Shown: positions 6,992 to 17,226, numbered from the stretch's first letter. The stretch: 57,631 nt of DNA from Gammaproteobacteria bacterium (GCA_030147855.1 JASBUO010000025.1:1-57631); one strand, 5' to 3'. The notes: a model not told the origin generated them from the sequence alone. Numbers and translations are program-made.

Positions 6992-8506
6992 TTAGTCAGA
7001 CGAAATACTACTTTCATGTCGCATATGTGGGAACAGCACCACATCACGAATCGAAGGCGAGTTTGTAAATAACATCACAAGCCTATCAATGCCAATCCCT
7101 TCTCCAGCAGTTGGTGGCATGCCATACTCAAGCGCTTCAATATAATCACTATCAAAATGCATGGCTTCTAAATCACCCGCTTGCTTCGCTTCAACTTGCT
7201 TCTTAAAGCGAGCCGCTTGGTCTTCAGCATCATTTAGCTCTGAAAACCCATTGGCAATTTCACGGCCTGCAATAAATAACTCAAATCTATCGGTTACATC
7301 CGGATCGTTTGCACTACGACGTGCCAAAGGAGATACTTCTGTTGGATAATCAATCACAAAGGTTGGTTGAATTAACAAGTGCTCGACCGTTTCTTCGAAA
7401 AGAATTAGTTGCAACTTACCTAAGCCATCAGCTGCATTATACGAAAGTTTCAAGTTATCAAGCACACAACGACATGCCTCCACACTGCTCACATCCTTTT
7501 CTGCAAGCTCTGGGTGGTAAGCCAAAACAGCATCCTTCACACTCAAACGTGCATAAGGCTTATCAAAGTCAATGACATGCTCTTGATACGCAATTTGTCG
7601 CGTCCCCATCACTTCATCACATAAATGGTGCATCAATGTTTCTGTGAAGTTCATCAAATCTTCATAATCTGCATATGCTTGGTAAAACTCAACCATGGTA
7701 AACTCAGGGTTGTGCCGCGTTGAAATGCCTTCATTTCTAAAGTTTCGATTCACTTCATACACCCGCTCAAAGCCCCCTACAACCAGGCGTTTTAAATAAA
7801 GTTCCGGCGCAATGCGTAAATACATGTCCATATCAAGGGCATGATGATGCGTTACAAATGGGCGCGCCAAAGCGCCTCCCGGGATGGGATGCATCATAGG
7901 GGTCTCAACTTCAAGAAAATCGTGTGACTCCATCGCACGTCGAAATGCTTGAATTAAACGCGAGCGTAACATAAAAGTTTGCCGCGTTTCTTCGTTTGCA
8001 ATCAAATCCACATAGCGCTTACGATACCGCTGCTCTTGGTCAGCCAATCCATGAAACTTATCAGGCATGGGTCGAAGTGATTTAGTTAAAAGCTCCAAAT
8101 CACTCGCATGCACGGTTAATTCACCTGTTTTGGTTAAAAACAACGTCCCAGAAACACCAACAATGTCTCCTAAATCCCACTGCTTAAAACGTGTATAAAG
8201 CGCTGGCAACTCGTTTTCGCGCACATAAACTTGTATTCGCTCTGACACATCTTGAATATGAAAAAAACTTGCCTTTCCCATCACACGACGCAAAACAATA
8301 CGTCCTGCAACAGAAACCCGGATGGCTTTTTCTGCCAAAGCTTCTTTTGTATCTTCTCCATGGGCTTGCATTAAGTCTGCTGCAAGATGCGTGCGCCTAA
8401 AGGCATTCGGAAAATTAAACCCGTCTTCACGTAATGCATCTAATTTTTGCTTACGCACCTCATATACATCAGCGACGTCACCGGTTTCAGATACATCATC
8501 ACTCAT
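6992..8506 (-). CDS. lysS: Lysyl-tRNA synthetase, class II
   Basis: 504 residues from the ATG at 8506, chosen because GGAG lies 9 bp upstream; an ATG at 8512 is too close to it. The order is the standard class II LysRS: an N-terminal OB-fold anticodon-binding domain (~55-170, [21 protein letters not shown]), motif 2 ([22 protein letters not shown]), the LysS-specific [19 protein letters not shown] segment, and motif 3 ([14 protein letters not shown]). The enzyme charges tRNA-Lys with lysine using ATP. The start overlaps the end of prfB by 8 bp, the common gammaproteobacterial prfB-lysS arrangement with translational coupling. Nothing is missing; length is normal. Confidence 0.97.
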   Translation of the reverse strand: MSDDVSETGDVADVYEVRKQKLDALREDGFNFPNAFRRTHLAADLMQAHGEDTKEALAEKAIRVSVAGRIVLRRVMGKASFFHIQDVSERIQVYVRENELPALYTRFKQWDLGDIVGVSGTLFLTKTGELTVHASDLELLTKSLRPMPDKFHGLADQEQRYRKRYVDLIANEETRQTFMLRSRLIQAFRRAMESHDFLEVETPMMHPIPGGALARPFVTHHHALDMDMYLRIAPELYLKRLVVGGFERVYEVNRNFRNEGISTRHNPEFTMVEFYQAYADYEDLMNFTETLMHHLCDEVMGTRQIAYQEHVIDFDKPYARLSVKDAVLAYHPELAEKDVSSVEACRCVLDNLKLSYNAADGLGKLQLILFEETVEHLLIQPTFVIDYPTEVSPLARRSANDPDVTDRFELFIAGREIANGFSELNDAEDQAARFKKQVEAKQAGDLEAMHFDSDYIEALEYGMPPTAGEGIGIDRLVMLFTNSPSIRDVVLFPHMRHESSISSD

Positions 8507-9608
8507 TATCATTTACTCCTGCCTTTAAACTGGCTTCAATAAAAGGATCTAGATCACCATCCAATACCGCTTGCGTATTGGTGTTTTCAACCCCTGTTCG
8601 TAAGTCTTTAATCCTTGACTGATCAAGCACGTAAGAACGAATTTGCGAGCCCCAACCAATGTCTGACTTACTCGCTTCAAGCGCTGACTGCTGTGTCATC
8701 TTTTTTTGCTGTTCAAGCTCATACAGCTTTGCTCGTAGCTGCTTCATAGCTTGGTCTTTATTTTTATGCTGGCTTCTATCATTTTGACACTGCACCACAA
8801 TTCCTGTTGGTTCATGTGTAATACGCACCGCAGAGTCCGTTCGGTTCACATGCTGCCCCCCCGCACCCGACGCACGGTAGGTATCAATACGCAAATCTGC
8901 AGGATTAATCTCAATTTCAATATTATCATCCACTTCAGGAGACACAAAAACCGCTGCAAAAGAGGTATGTCGACGATTACCTGAGTCAAAAGGAGATTTT
9001 CGAACCAAGCGATGTACACCGGTTTCGGTGCGAAGCCAACCATATGCATAGTCACCCACGATGTGTACCGTTGCGCTTTTAATACCAGCAACCTCACCTG
9101 CAGAACATTCCAACAAATTCACGTCAAAACCGTGTTGCTCTCCCCAGCGCAAATACATCCGCAAGAGCATTTCAGCCCAATCTTGTGCTTCCGTACCACC
9201 TGAGCCTGCTTGAATATCCAAAAATGCATCGTTCTCATCAAGCTCACCTGAAAACATACGCCTAAATTCGAGCGCTTCAACTTCTTTTTGAATGACTTGA
9301 ACTTCAGTTGCGAGTTCATGAATGGCTTGCTCATCTGACTCTTCACGTGCCATATCAAACAAATCGCGTAAGTCACGCACGCCATCAGCCAACGCGTATA
9401 GTTTATCAACCACCGCCTCAAGTCCTGCTCGCTCACGTCCGAGTGTTTGTGCTTTTTCAGGATTCTCCCAAATACTTGGTAGCTCAAGCTCACGACGTAC
9501 TTCTTCAAGTCGCTCCGCCTTTTCATCAAGCGACAAAAAAGTACTCAACGCACGAATACGCGCGGCTAAATCATCGAGCGTCAAGTTAATTTGATTCACT
9601 TCCAACAT
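8499..9608 (-). CDS. prfB: Peptide chain release factor 2 (no programmed frameshift)
   Basis: 369 residues in one uninterrupted frame. RF2 releases nascent chains at UGA and UAA codons. The anticodon-like SPF motif is present ([14 protein letters not shown]), as is the catalytic GGQ ([15 protein letters not shown]). At the site where most bacteria carry an in-frame UGA with a slippery CUUUGA, this gene reads [16 protein letters not shown] with no stop, so the autoregulatory +1 frameshift has been lost. It lies between fliA and lysS on the same strand and overlaps lysS. About 100 bp separates it from fliA, with no convincing terminator there. Confidence 0.97.
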   Translation of the reverse strand: MLEVNQINLTLDDLAARIRALSTFLSLDEKAERLEEVRRELELPSIWENPEKAQTLGRERAGLEAVVDKLYALADGVRDLRDLFDMAREESDEQAIHELATEVQVIQKEVEALEFRRMFSGELDENDAFLDIQAGSGGTEAQDWAEMLLRMYLRWGEQHGFDVNLLECSAGEVAGIKSATVHIVGDYAYGWLRTETGVHRLVRKSPFDSGNRRHTSFAAVFVSPEVDDNIEIEINPADLRIDTYRASGAGGQHVNRTDSAVRITHEPTGIVVQCQNDRSQHKNKDQAMKQLRAKLYELEQQKKMTQQSALEASKSDIGWGSQIRSYVLDQSRIKDLRTGVENTNTQAVLDGDLDPFIEASLKAGVNDNE

Positions 9609-9709
9609 GCCAATGGCCTTCTAGGCTGCCAAACTGGCTATTTTACATATAAAGCAAGCCTGTCGCCAGCCTCGCAGCCGTGAAAGCAGGCTCTCAAATG
9701 TATAAAAAT

Positions 9710-10456
9710 TTATTCATTAATGCGTGCTCGAATACGGTGCGTTGCTTGACTATGAATTTGGGAAACGCGTGACTCTGTCACATCTAGAAGCTCACCAATT
9801 TCTTTTAAATTAAGTTCATGCTCATAATAAAGCGATAAGACCAACCGTTCTTTTTCAGGAAGTCCTTCAATAATGTGTGTAAGCCGGCCTTTAAACTCTT
9901 CTTTTAATGCATTTACATGTGGCTCTGGTAGTTGTGCTTCGCCCTCAGCTTTTAACATGTCATCCGTCACACCCAAGTCATCAAACCCATATAAATGCGC
10001 ACCATTAGCGTCATGTAACATATGGTAGTACTCATCCAAACCAATACCTAACGCTCCTGCAATGTCTTTATCTTTTGCATCTCGACCTAACGCATTTTCA
10101 ACTTCACGTACAGCCTTCGCAATTAAGCGTGCATTTCGATACACCGAGCGCGGCACCCAATCATTGCGGCGTACTTCATCAAGCATATGCCCCCGAATAC
10201 GAATCCCCGCATATGTCTCAAAAGATGCACCTTTACTTGTATCATACTGCCTGGATGCTTCAAGCAAACCAACCATCCCTGCTTGCATTAAATCTTCCAA
10301 TTGAATAGAACGCGGCAGACGCCCTAATAGATGATAGGCAATACGCTTAATTAACAGTGTATGGGTTTTAACAAGTGCTTCCTTTGCTTTTTCATCCAGT
10401 CCAGCGCCTTTTGTCTTATCCCCCGATACAGGCTCTTTTAAACTGTCCGTATTCAT
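9710..10456 (-). CDS. fliA: RNA polymerase sigma factor, FliA (sigma-28) type, orphan
   Basis: 248 residues. Sigma region 2 is clear (LEDLMQAGMVGLLEASRQYD, FETYAGIRIRGHMLDEVRRNDW with the FliA-type RGxMLDExRxxDWxPRSV signature), followed by region 3 and by region 4 with a helix-turn-helix (LNLKEIGELLDVTESRVSQIHSQA). In flagellated relatives it drives flagellar and motility genes; in Legionella it also influences virulence traits. No flagellar, anti-sigma (flgM) or chemotaxis gene is present in the window. Instead it sits upstream of prfB-lysS. Either the flagellar genes are elsewhere or the factor has been kept for another regulon. Confidence 0.93.
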   Translation of the reverse strand: MNTDSLKEPVSGDKTKGAGLDEKAKEALVKTHTLLIKRIAYHLLGRLPRSIQLEDLMQAGMVGLLEASRQYDTSKGASFETYAGIRIRGHMLDEVRRNDWVPRSVYRNARLIAKAVREVENALGRDAKDKDIAGALGIGLDEYYHMLHDANGAHLYGFDDLGVTDDMLKAEGEAQLPEPHVNALKEEFKGRLTHIIEGLPEKERLVLSLYYEHELNLKEIGELLDVTESRVSQIHSQATHRIRARINE

Positions 10457-10494
10457 ATATGCGCATCGCTCCCGTAGCGCGTTCTCATATCAAC

Positions 10495-10523
10495 AGTATC
10501 AGCTATTCTAGAGGCCCTCGCAA
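10495..10523 (-). promoter_or_regulatory. Candidate sigma-70 promoter of fliA
   Basis: Read on the minus strand: TTGCGA (10523-10518), a 17-bp spacer, GATACT (10500-10495), 38 bp before the fliA start codon. It is divergent from the promoter of the Nudix gene. Confidence 0.45.
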
Positions 10524-10555
10524 TACCTGAGAGCACTCTCCCTCCATGTACCGTA

Positions 10556-10584
10556 TTGACAAATTAGATCAAAAAATATACAAT
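10556..10584 (+). promoter_or_regulatory. Sigma-70 promoter of the Nudix gene
   Basis: A perfect TTGACA (10556-10561), a spacer of exactly 17 bp and TACAAT (10579-10584), about 50 bp before the chosen start. It is the best match to the consensus that I found in the window. Confidence 0.75.
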
Positions 10585-10635
10585 TCTTGGGCTTTTTGAA
10601 TTTATCCCCCGTACAACCCTATGATGGAGATTGAT

Positions 10636-11481
10636 ATGCCTAAACAATTTTCTGATAATGGTGTCGTCCAAGCGGCAACACTTGCACTTGCCTATAAAGA
10701 TGCAGAAACCAAGCAAATTTTCTTCCTCTTAGGCCAACCGATTGGTTCAGTCAAAAGCCAAAAACTCATTTTTCCTGGAGGACAAGTCGACCAAGAAGAT
10801 TTCGTGAGCGGAGATTTGCTCACAAAAGAGGTTAAACATGCCGCATATAGGCGTGCTGCTCAAAGAGAGCTTGAAGAAGAAACGAATATCGACTTAACAG
10901 GCTTAAACCCTGAGATCCACCACGTTAAAACAGAGTTCATGTCTGCAAGCAATGGCTATTCGGCCAAAGCCATTCATTTTTATGCGGCATACTTAGGCGA
11001 ACTCGACAAAGCAGCAATTACAACCCTTAAGCGCGCCCTTGAAGCAAAAGATGATTTAACTAACCTGCAATTTAAAGCTGACACCACGAATGTTAAAAAA
11101 AACAATGCCATATATATGGATTGGATCACAAACTATATCAACCAAGGAAAATATAAAGCGCCTGCACCAGAGGCCACCGCGGCATGGCTCAAACAACTCA
11201 AGACCACTCAAGTATCAAGCGAGTCAGCGCACAAAGCTAAACCCCGAACTACTACTCCTAGTACCTCTCACACGATTAACTTTAAGCTAATTGGTGCTAT
11301 CACCCTCGCATCAGCTGGTATTGGATTGATATTGCTTGGAGTGATGACATCAAGCCCTGTTGGATTAATCGGTGCTGCATCACTGTTACTAGGCCTCGGA
11401 CTATACTCACAATGTTCAAAGGAACAGTCCCCCGCTCCCAAAGCACCAGAAAATACACATCGCATACCTGTGCACTGTTGA
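10636..11481 (+). CDS. Nudix hydrolase domain protein with C-terminal membrane hairpin, possible effector
   Basis: 281 residues from ATG 10636, chosen because GGAG lies 6 bp upstream; ATGs at 10621 and 10624 have no binding site. Residues ~1-150 form a Nudix fold: LIFPGGQVDQ (~45-54) and the Nudix helix AAYRRAAQRELEEETNIDL (~70-88) with the REL-EEE core, although the spacing between the Gly pair and the REL is longer than in the canonical 23-residue box. Nudix enzymes hydrolyse nucleoside diphosphates linked to another group. After a Ser/Thr/Pro linker, residues ~215-262 form two glycine-rich hydrophobic helices, then a short hydrophilic tail. Membrane tethering of a Nudix domain is unusual and would suit an effector anchored in a host membrane; that is an inference. 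Confidence 0.8.
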   Translation: MPKQFSDNGVVQAATLALAYKDAETKQIFFLLGQPIGSVKSQKLIFPGGQVDQEDFVSGDLLTKEVKHAAYRRAAQRELEEETNIDLTGLNPEIHHVKTEFMSASNGYSAKAIHFYAAYLGELDKAAITTLKRALEAKDDLTNLQFKADTTNVKKNNAIYMDWITNYINQGKYKAPAPEATAAWLKQLKTTQVSSESAHKAKPRTTTPSTSHTINFKLIGAITLASAGIGLILLGVMTSSPVGLIGAASLLLGLGLYSQCSKEQSPAPKAPENTHRIPVHC

Positions 11482-11583
11482 CATATAACAGTATAAAAAG
11501 CGCACCGTAAGCAAACTTACTCGCCGCAAAATGCTCTCAAACAGGCTATACTTAATAAAAACAGTTAGTTTGGTTTAAGAGCA

Positions 11584-13056
11584 ATGGCTAAAAGAAAAAT
11601 ACACCCGGAGGCAGGGGCAGAAGAAAAGCATAAAAAAAACACCGGTGGTGTCACTGGGAGTCATGCAGTAAAAATAGGTGCCGACACCTACCAAGAAAAA
11701 GAGTCTTTACAGAGTAAAGGTTTTTTTCACCACCGTAATATAAAGGCAAGATACACCGACCGCGAAAACTTGGGCGAAGTCATCGCTTCTGGCTATGCAA
11801 AAGCGTACTTAGGGGCATTAGGTGCGCATGTTGAAACATACTATGACCCAGCCAATCAACAAGTTGAAGTCATTTCAAAATACCTCGACAATACAAAACA
11901 CACTTTCGACCAATATTACACAAGTAAAGAAGGTTTAAATAAAAAACTCGGCAAAAGAAAACACGTGCAACTGGTACTAACTAACACGCCAGAGGCCAAC
12001 CCGCCAGATGGAGAGTGGCACATCACGCCCAACAGCACGCTCGGAAAAACACTCGCTGATACCTTAGCCGTTGCAGCTATTATTGGCGATCATGATGCAA
12101 ATCCCGGCAACCGCATGGTTGTCAACGCACCAAACCAATCACTTCAAGCCGGCAGCATCGACTTTGGGCATGCACTTAATGATTTGATTCACGAAACAGA
12201 AGCCCTTGGCGGTGGCGTTCATCTTAAAGAGCATCCTATTTTTGACTTTTTTAACCGTAGCAGTGTCGCAGATGCACAACTTGGCGGGAGCATCTCAAAA
12301 GTATGGCGTGACTATAGAGGCTTCATCCCGTCTGAAGTTTTGGGTGAAGCACTGATTCGTATGGGGAGTCACCAGCAAGCGCAAAGTTTGGGCTTGGAAT
12401 ATGCAAAACATGAATTCCGAGAGCTCTTTGAGATGATAAGTCAAAACCAGGATGATACTAAGAGTAAACAATACGTTATCAAATCATTCAATCAGATTCA
12501 CCATGCAATCACGGGGGAGTTTTTCCAAAGTCAACAAAGTGATGACGATAAAATAAACTCTTTTTTTGCGGCTGTTGATCATTTCATATTCAAGAATACC
12601 CAAGATGCAGTCCTTGCAGGCGAAATGATGATACTACAAACACGGCTCACCCAAGCCCTTCATGAAGACATCGATGACTTACAAATGTTTGTGACGCAGT
12701 GGAGAGAAAAATTTCAGGCAAAAAACCTCATGAATACTGAAGGCGAATTGCTGTGTCCATGGTTTAAAACCAATGTCACAACACCACCCTTTCAAGGCAC
12801 ATTTGAAGCCTATGTGATTAATGAACGAGAAAAATATCTTGAAGAAAAACAAGCAGAAATTCTGGCACAAGCAGAACCAGACATTAGTATCATCCAATCA
12901 CTCGCCATTCAAATGCAGCAACTCATCCGTTTCATTACCGAATATTTCGCTACCATGCTACACACCAAAGGAAGTGGAAAGGTTATGCCAGAGTCACACC
13001 AAATAGACGCACAAGACATTCAAAGCGAAACACCATCACCCAGATCAAGAGCCTAA
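11584..13056 (+). CDS. PI3/4-kinase-like or protein-kinase-like protein, probable Dot/Icm effector
   Basis: 490 residues, no signal peptide, GAG just upstream of ATG 11584. The motif AAIIGDHDANPGNRMV (D169, H170, D171, N173, N176) followed by GSIDFGHALNDL (D193-F194-G195) reproduces the catalytic-loop HD...N and DFG metal-binding motifs of PI3/PI4 kinases and related kinase-fold effectors. A possible ATP-binding lysine lies in VEVISKYLDN (~99). The C-terminal ~200 residues are helical with a coiled stretch and end in a Ser/Pro-rich tail. Similar HD...N/DFG kinases are known Dot/Icm effectors in Legionella. The gene ends 12 bp inside the convergent alaS. The substrate is unknown. Confidence 0.75.
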   Translation: MAKRKIHPEAGAEEKHKKNTGGVTGSHAVKIGADTYQEKESLQSKGFFHHRNIKARYTDRENLGEVIASGYAKAYLGALGAHVETYYDPANQQVEVISKYLDNTKHTFDQYYTSKEGLNKKLGKRKHVQLVLTNTPEANPPDGEWHITPNSTLGKTLADTLAVAAIIGDHDANPGNRMVVNAPNQSLQAGSIDFGHALNDLIHETEALGGGVHLKEHPIFDFFNRSSVADAQLGGSISKVWRDYRGFIPSEVLGEALIRMGSHQQAQSLGLEYAKHEFRELFEMISQNQDDTKSKQYVIKSFNQIHHAITGEFFQSQQSDDDKINSFFAAVDHFIFKNTQDAVLAGEMMILQTRLTQALHEDIDDLQMFVTQWREKFQAKNLMNTEGELLCPWFKTNVTTPPFQGTFEAYVINEREKYLEEKQAEILAQAEPDISIIQSLAIQMQQLIRFITEYFATMLHTKGSGKVMPESHQIDAQDIQSETPSPRSRA

Positions 13057-15678
13057 AGAGCATCCATCGTGCTTCATTAACAGCTGGCGCGCTGCGTCCA
13101 TCCGATCGGACAAATCATCCGGCAGCATACCACCCCCTTGAGCCATATCATCGCGCCCGCCGCCACGACCACACAGTGCTTGTACAAAAGCGCTCGCTTT
13201 AGGCGCCATATTGGTTGCAAGTAAAGCCTTACTCACACTCGCAACGACATGCATTTTGGTATCCACTACACCCACTAAAACAATCACAACAGAGTCAATA
13301 CGAGATTTCAGTTCGTCGAGCATTTTACGCAGCTCTTTAGGCCCTGCACCATCCATACGTTTTAGTAACATATGTACGTCACCGATTTGTTCAACTTCAG
13401 AAAGCAACGCATGGCTTTTATCCGCTACAAGTTGCTTTTGTAGCTCGTTCAAAGTACGTACTTGTTGTTTGTTTTCATCTAATAATTGTGTCAATTTTTC
13501 AGGTGCATCTAAAACGGATACTTTAAGCTGTACTGCCATGCTATCTAGCCGTCCCAGCTGTTCTCTCATCCAGCCCAGTGCATGCTCTCCAGTTACAAAC
13601 TCAAGGCGCCTTACACCACGTGCCACACCATATTCTGCTGTGATTTTAAATAAACCAATATCTCCTGTATGGCGCGCATGCGTGCCACCACAAAGCTCTT
13701 TTGAAAACGCTCCCATGGTTAAAACACGTACACTGTCCCCATATTTTTCACCAAACAGTGCCACGGCCCCCGCCTTCACTGCATCATCCATCGACATAAT
13801 AGCGGTTTCAACTGGGTAATTCGCGCGAATCGCTGCATTCACACAGTCTTCCACTTGAAGGCATTGTGCCTTAGTAAGAGCGCTATCCCATGCAAAATCA
13901 AATCGAGCACGCGCCACATCTACGAGCGAGCCTTTTTGCTCAATTTTGTCACTGACCAGTTGCTTTAGCGCTGCGTGCAATAGGTGGGTTGCAGTATGAT
14001 TTAAGCGCGCACCCTCTCGCGCTTTAAGGTTCAGTGCAGCAGACACCTGCTCCTTTAGTTTTAAGGTACCTGTTAATAACTCACCTTCATGAACAATCGC
14101 ATCTCCTACACGCTGCGTATCATCAACTTTAAAAAGCGCATCTCCCGATAATGCACGTATTTCGCCAACATCTCCTACCTGTCCGCCACTTTCAGCATAA
14201 AAGGGCGTTGCATCCAAAACAATCGATGCCCGTGTACCAGGCTTTAACACATCTGTTGGCACACCGTCCGCTCGCAAAGCCAAAATTGTGCTCTCAAGCA
14301 TCTCTTTGGTATATCCTTCAAAAACAGATTGCTCTGTAAACGGCTGCATGGCTGTATAATCGACTTTAAACGCTTGCGCCGACTGAGATAGTGCTCGTTG
14401 CTTCTTCATACATGTATCAAATCCTGCTGCATCCACCGAAATCCCCTGCTCACGCAAAATATCTTCGGTTAAATCCAAAGGAAAACCATAGGTATCGTAA
14501 AGCTTGAATGCAATGTCACCGGGTAATGTTTTATCCTGTAACCCTTCCAATGCTTCTTTCAACAAGCCAAGCCCATGCTCAAGTGTTTGTGCAAACTGCT
14601 CTTCTTCTTTTAATAAAGCCGTTTCAATTGAAGCAGCTTTTATTTGAAGCGCGGGATACGCATCACCCATCAGAGCAACTAAGGTATCAATGAGGTGGGT
14701 TAAAAAAGGCATCGGAAGTTTTAAGCGATGCCCATGCCTCACCGCACGACGAATAATGCGCCGCAACACATAACCCCGTCCTTCATTACTCGGCAAGATG
14801 CCATCAATCATTAAAAAAGTAATTGCACGAATATGGTCTGCAATCACGTTTAGAGAGGTATGCTCTAGTGGAATGTTTATACCTGAGACATTTAAATCAC
14901 AAATAGCTTGCTTTAACGTTTTAAAAATATCAGTATCGTAGTTACTGTGTACACCTTGCATAATGGCTGCAATACGTTCCAGTCCCATCCCTGTGTCAAT
15001 AGAAGGCTTCGCTAACGGGTGTAAGGTACCATCTGCGTCCCGGTTATACTGCATAAACACAAGATTCCACACTTCAACATATCGATCTCCATCGGCGTCT
15101 GGTGTGCCAGGTGGGCCACCTGCAACTGATGGGCCATGGTCATAAAAAATTTCGGTACAGGGTCCACAAGGGCCTGTATCTCCCATCGACCAAAAATTGT
15201 CTTCATCGCCACAACGCGAAAAACGCTCCGATGACACGCCCATTTCATCTAACCAAATGTTGGCCGCTTCATCATCTTTTTCATACACGGTTACCCAAAG
15301 TTTTTCTGCGGGCAGCTTCAGAATGTCTGTTAAAAAAGTCCATGCATATTGAATCGCTTCACGCTTAAAGTAGTCACCAAAACTAAAGTTGCCAAGCATT
15401 TCAAATAAAGTGTGGTGTCGTGCGGTGTATCCAACTTGATCGAGATCATTATGCTTGCCACCAGCTCGTACACAACGCTGAACACTCACAGCACGTGTAT
15501 AAGGTCGCTTCTCTATACCTAAAAAAGTCTCTTTAAAAGGCACCATGCCTGCATTCACAAAAAGCAGGGTTGGGTCGTTCTCAGGCACGAGATGTGCAGA
15601 CGGTACAACCGCATGTTGCTTATCTTTAAAATAATCTAAAAAAGCCTGTCGTATTGCCGCACTACTCATTACTGTCAT
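13045..15678 (-). CDS. alaS: Alanyl-tRNA synthetase
   Basis: 877 residues from the ATG at 15678 (AGG 7 bp upstream); an internal ATG at 15669 is possible. The N-terminal class II catalytic core is recognisable (MVPFKETFLG, ARHHTLFEMLGNFSFGDYFK, WSMGDTGPCGPCTEIFYDHG). The editing domain carries the zinc-binding HxxxH (LNHTATHLLHAALK) and CxxxH (ELCGGTHARHTGDIG). A C-terminal coiled coil and a glycine-rich DHHA1-type domain (CGRGGGRDDMAQGGG) complete it. It charges tRNA-Ala and clears mischarged Ser and Gly. It follows recX by 12 bp, completing the recA-recX-alaS operon usual in gammaproteobacteria. Confidence 0.97.
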   Translation of the reverse strand: MTVMSSAAIRQAFLDYFKDKQHAVVPSAHLVPENDPTLLFVNAGMVPFKETFLGIEKRPYTRAVSVQRCVRAGGKHNDLDQVGYTARHHTLFEMLGNFSFGDYFKREAIQYAWTFLTDILKLPAEKLWVTVYEKDDEAANIWLDEMGVSSERFSRCGDEDNFWSMGDTGPCGPCTEIFYDHGPSVAGGPPGTPDADGDRYVEVWNLVFMQYNRDADGTLHPLAKPSIDTGMGLERIAAIMQGVHSNYDTDIFKTLKQAICDLNVSGINIPLEHTSLNVIADHIRAITFLMIDGILPSNEGRGYVLRRIIRRAVRHGHRLKLPMPFLTHLIDTLVALMGDAYPALQIKAASIETALLKEEEQFAQTLEHGLGLLKEALEGLQDKTLPGDIAFKLYDTYGFPLDLTEDILREQGISVDAAGFDTCMKKQRALSQSAQAFKVDYTAMQPFTEQSVFEGYTKEMLESTILALRADGVPTDVLKPGTRASIVLDATPFYAESGGQVGDVGEIRALSGDALFKVDDTQRVGDAIVHEGELLTGTLKLKEQVSAALNLKAREGARLNHTATHLLHAALKQLVSDKIEQKGSLVDVARARFDFAWDSALTKAQCLQVEDCVNAAIRANYPVETAIMSMDDAVKAGAVALFGEKYGDSVRVLTMGAFSKELCGGTHARHTGDIGLFKITAEYGVARGVRRLEFVTGEHALGWMREQLGRLDSMAVQLKVSVLDAPEKLTQLLDENKQQVRTLNELQKQLVADKSHALLSEVEQIGDVHMLLKRMDGAGPKELRKMLDELKSRIDSVVIVLVGVVDTKMHVVASVSKALLATNMAPKASAFVQALCGRGGGRDDMAQGGGMLPDDLSDRMDAARQLLMKHDGCSLGS

Positions 15679-15690
15679 CAAAGCACCTAA

Positions 15691-16152
15691 TCACACTGTT
15701 TCACTTTCGTCTGTGCACGTTTCAAAAAACGCACGAATCATCGCTTCAGAAAACCCGCGATACCTCAAAAATTGCTGTTGTTTTTGCCTGGCACGCACCG
15801 ATGTATCGCTGTCGGCTCGAAATTTCTTCTGCCACACAGCGCGCAGCGTTAAAAGCCAGTCTACCTCTGCATCTAGCGCTTCAAGCGCACTGTCAATCAC
15901 CGCAGGCTCCACCCCTGCTTGGCGCAATAACTGTTTTATCACCAAAGGGCCATAGCCACGATTCAAACGACTACGACATAACATCTCGGCAAAGCGTGTG
16001 TCACTTTGTAAGTCAAGTTGCAAACATGTGTCAAGTATGTCGTCAATTTTATCGTTTGAAAAACCACGCAGCTTTAACTTTTGCCGAAGCTCATGTGCGC
16101 TGTGCTCTCGCTGCGACAGCAAGCGCACAGCCACATCAAGGCCCTCAGGCAT
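15691..16152 (-). CDS. recX: RecX, regulator of RecA
   Basis: 153 residues, the usual size. Three-helix RecX repeats are visible, beginning [24 protein letters not shown] and ending [22 protein letters not shown]. RecX binds RecA filaments and limits their extension and coprotease activity. Its start overlaps the end of recA by 8 bp, so the two are probably translationally coupled. Confidence 0.92.
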   Translation of the reverse strand: MPEGLDVAVRLLSQREHSAHELRQKLKLRGFSNDKIDDILDTCLQLDLQSDTRFAEMLCRSRLNRGYGPLVIKQLLRQAGVEPAVIDSALEALDAEVDWLLTLRAVWQKKFRADSDTSVRARQKQQQFLRYRGFSEAMIRAFFETCTDESETV

Positions 16153-17194
16153 CCATCAGCTCGCCGGTCTCAACATCCACAGTACCTGCGTCCTTAACAG
16201 CCGCACCATTCAAATAAGCCTCCCGAACACGTGCTTCAATCTCAGCACACACATCCGGATTCTCTTTTAAATATTGCCGCACATTGTCTTTACCTTGACC
16301 AATTTTTGCTTGATTATAACTATACCACGCGCCCGCCTTTTCAATCAGTCCGAGCTCGACACCAAGCTGTATAATTTCCCCTTCGCGCGAAATTCCTTCG
16401 TTATAGAGAATATCAAAATCAGCACGTTTAAAGGGGGGCGCCACTTTATTTTTGACCACCTTAACGCGAGTTTCATTTCCAAGGACATCCTCTCCTTTTT
16501 TAATTGCACCCGTTCGTCGAATCTCTAAACGTACGGAAGCATAAAATTTCAGCGCATTACCACCAGTCGTTGTTTCGGGGTTACCAAACATCACGCCAAT
16601 TTTCATTCGAATTTGGTTAATGAAAATCACCAATGTATTTGAGCGTTTAATGTTTGCGGTCAGTTTTCTTAACGCTTGCGACATGAGTCGCGCTTGCAAA
16701 CCTACATGAGCGTCTCCCATATCACCTTCAATTTCAGCTTTAGGAGTTAGCGCTGCAACCGAGTCAACCACCACGACATCAACAGCCGCTGAGCGCACCA
16801 ACATATCGGTAATTTCAAGCGCTTGCTCACCAGTATCAGGTTGTGAAATTAAAAGTTCATCGACATTCACACCCAATCTTTTCGCATAGGTTGGGTCAAG
16901 CGCATGCTCTGCATCCACAAAAGCTGCCGTGCCACCTTTTTTCTGACACTCAGCAATCACTTGTAACGTAAGTGTTGTTTTCCCTGATGACTCAGGCCCA
17001 TAAATTTCAATGATACGCCCTTTGGGTAATCCCCCTATTCCAAGAGCAATATCAAGCCCTAAAGAGCCCGTTGAAATAGCCTCAATATCACGAACAGCTG
17101 TTCCGTCGCCCATTCGCATCACCGAGCCTTTTCCAAATTGACGTTCAATCTGAGATAAAGCCGCATTCAGCGCTTTTTGCTTGTTGTCTTCCAT
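16145..17194 (-). CDS. recA: RecA recombinase
   Basis: 349 residues, typical length. Walker [10 protein letters not shown] (~66-74), Walker [23 protein letters not shown], the [11 protein letters not shown] segment and the [21 protein letters not shown] loop are intact. RecA catalyses strand exchange in homologous recombination and stimulates autocleavage of LexA-type repressors where these exist. It heads the recA-recX-alaS operon and is divergent from the acetoacetyl-CoA synthetase gene. No CTGT-N8-ACAG LexA box is seen in the 66-bp promoter gap, in keeping with the LexA-less regulation reported for Legionella. Confidence 0.98.
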   Translation of the reverse strand: MEDNKQKALNAALSQIERQFGKGSVMRMGDGTAVRDIEAISTGSLGLDIALGIGGLPKGRIIEIYGPESSGKTTLTLQVIAECQKKGGTAAFVDAEHALDPTYAKRLGVNVDELLISQPDTGEQALEITDMLVRSAAVDVVVVDSVAALTPKAEIEGDMGDAHVGLQARLMSQALRKLTANIKRSNTLVIFINQIRMKIGVMFGNPETTTGGNALKFYASVRLEIRRTGAIKKGEDVLGNETRVKVVKNKVAPPFKRADFDILYNEGISREGEIIQLGVELGLIEKAGAWYSYNQAKIGQGKDNVRQYLKENPDVCAEIEARVREAYLNGAAVKDAGTVDVETGELMDA

Positions 17195-17226
17195 TGGTTC
17201 ATCCGTATAAAATAGCCAGGGCCTTA

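Noticed and set aside
11482-11583. PmrA box before the kinase-like gene
   Set aside because: One CTTAAT half-site occurs near 11551, but no second half-site lies 11 bp away.
13211-13819. 202-residue plus-strand ORF opposite alaS
   Set aside because: Shadow of the alaS reading frame; low-complexity Ser/Thr-rich composition and no start signal.
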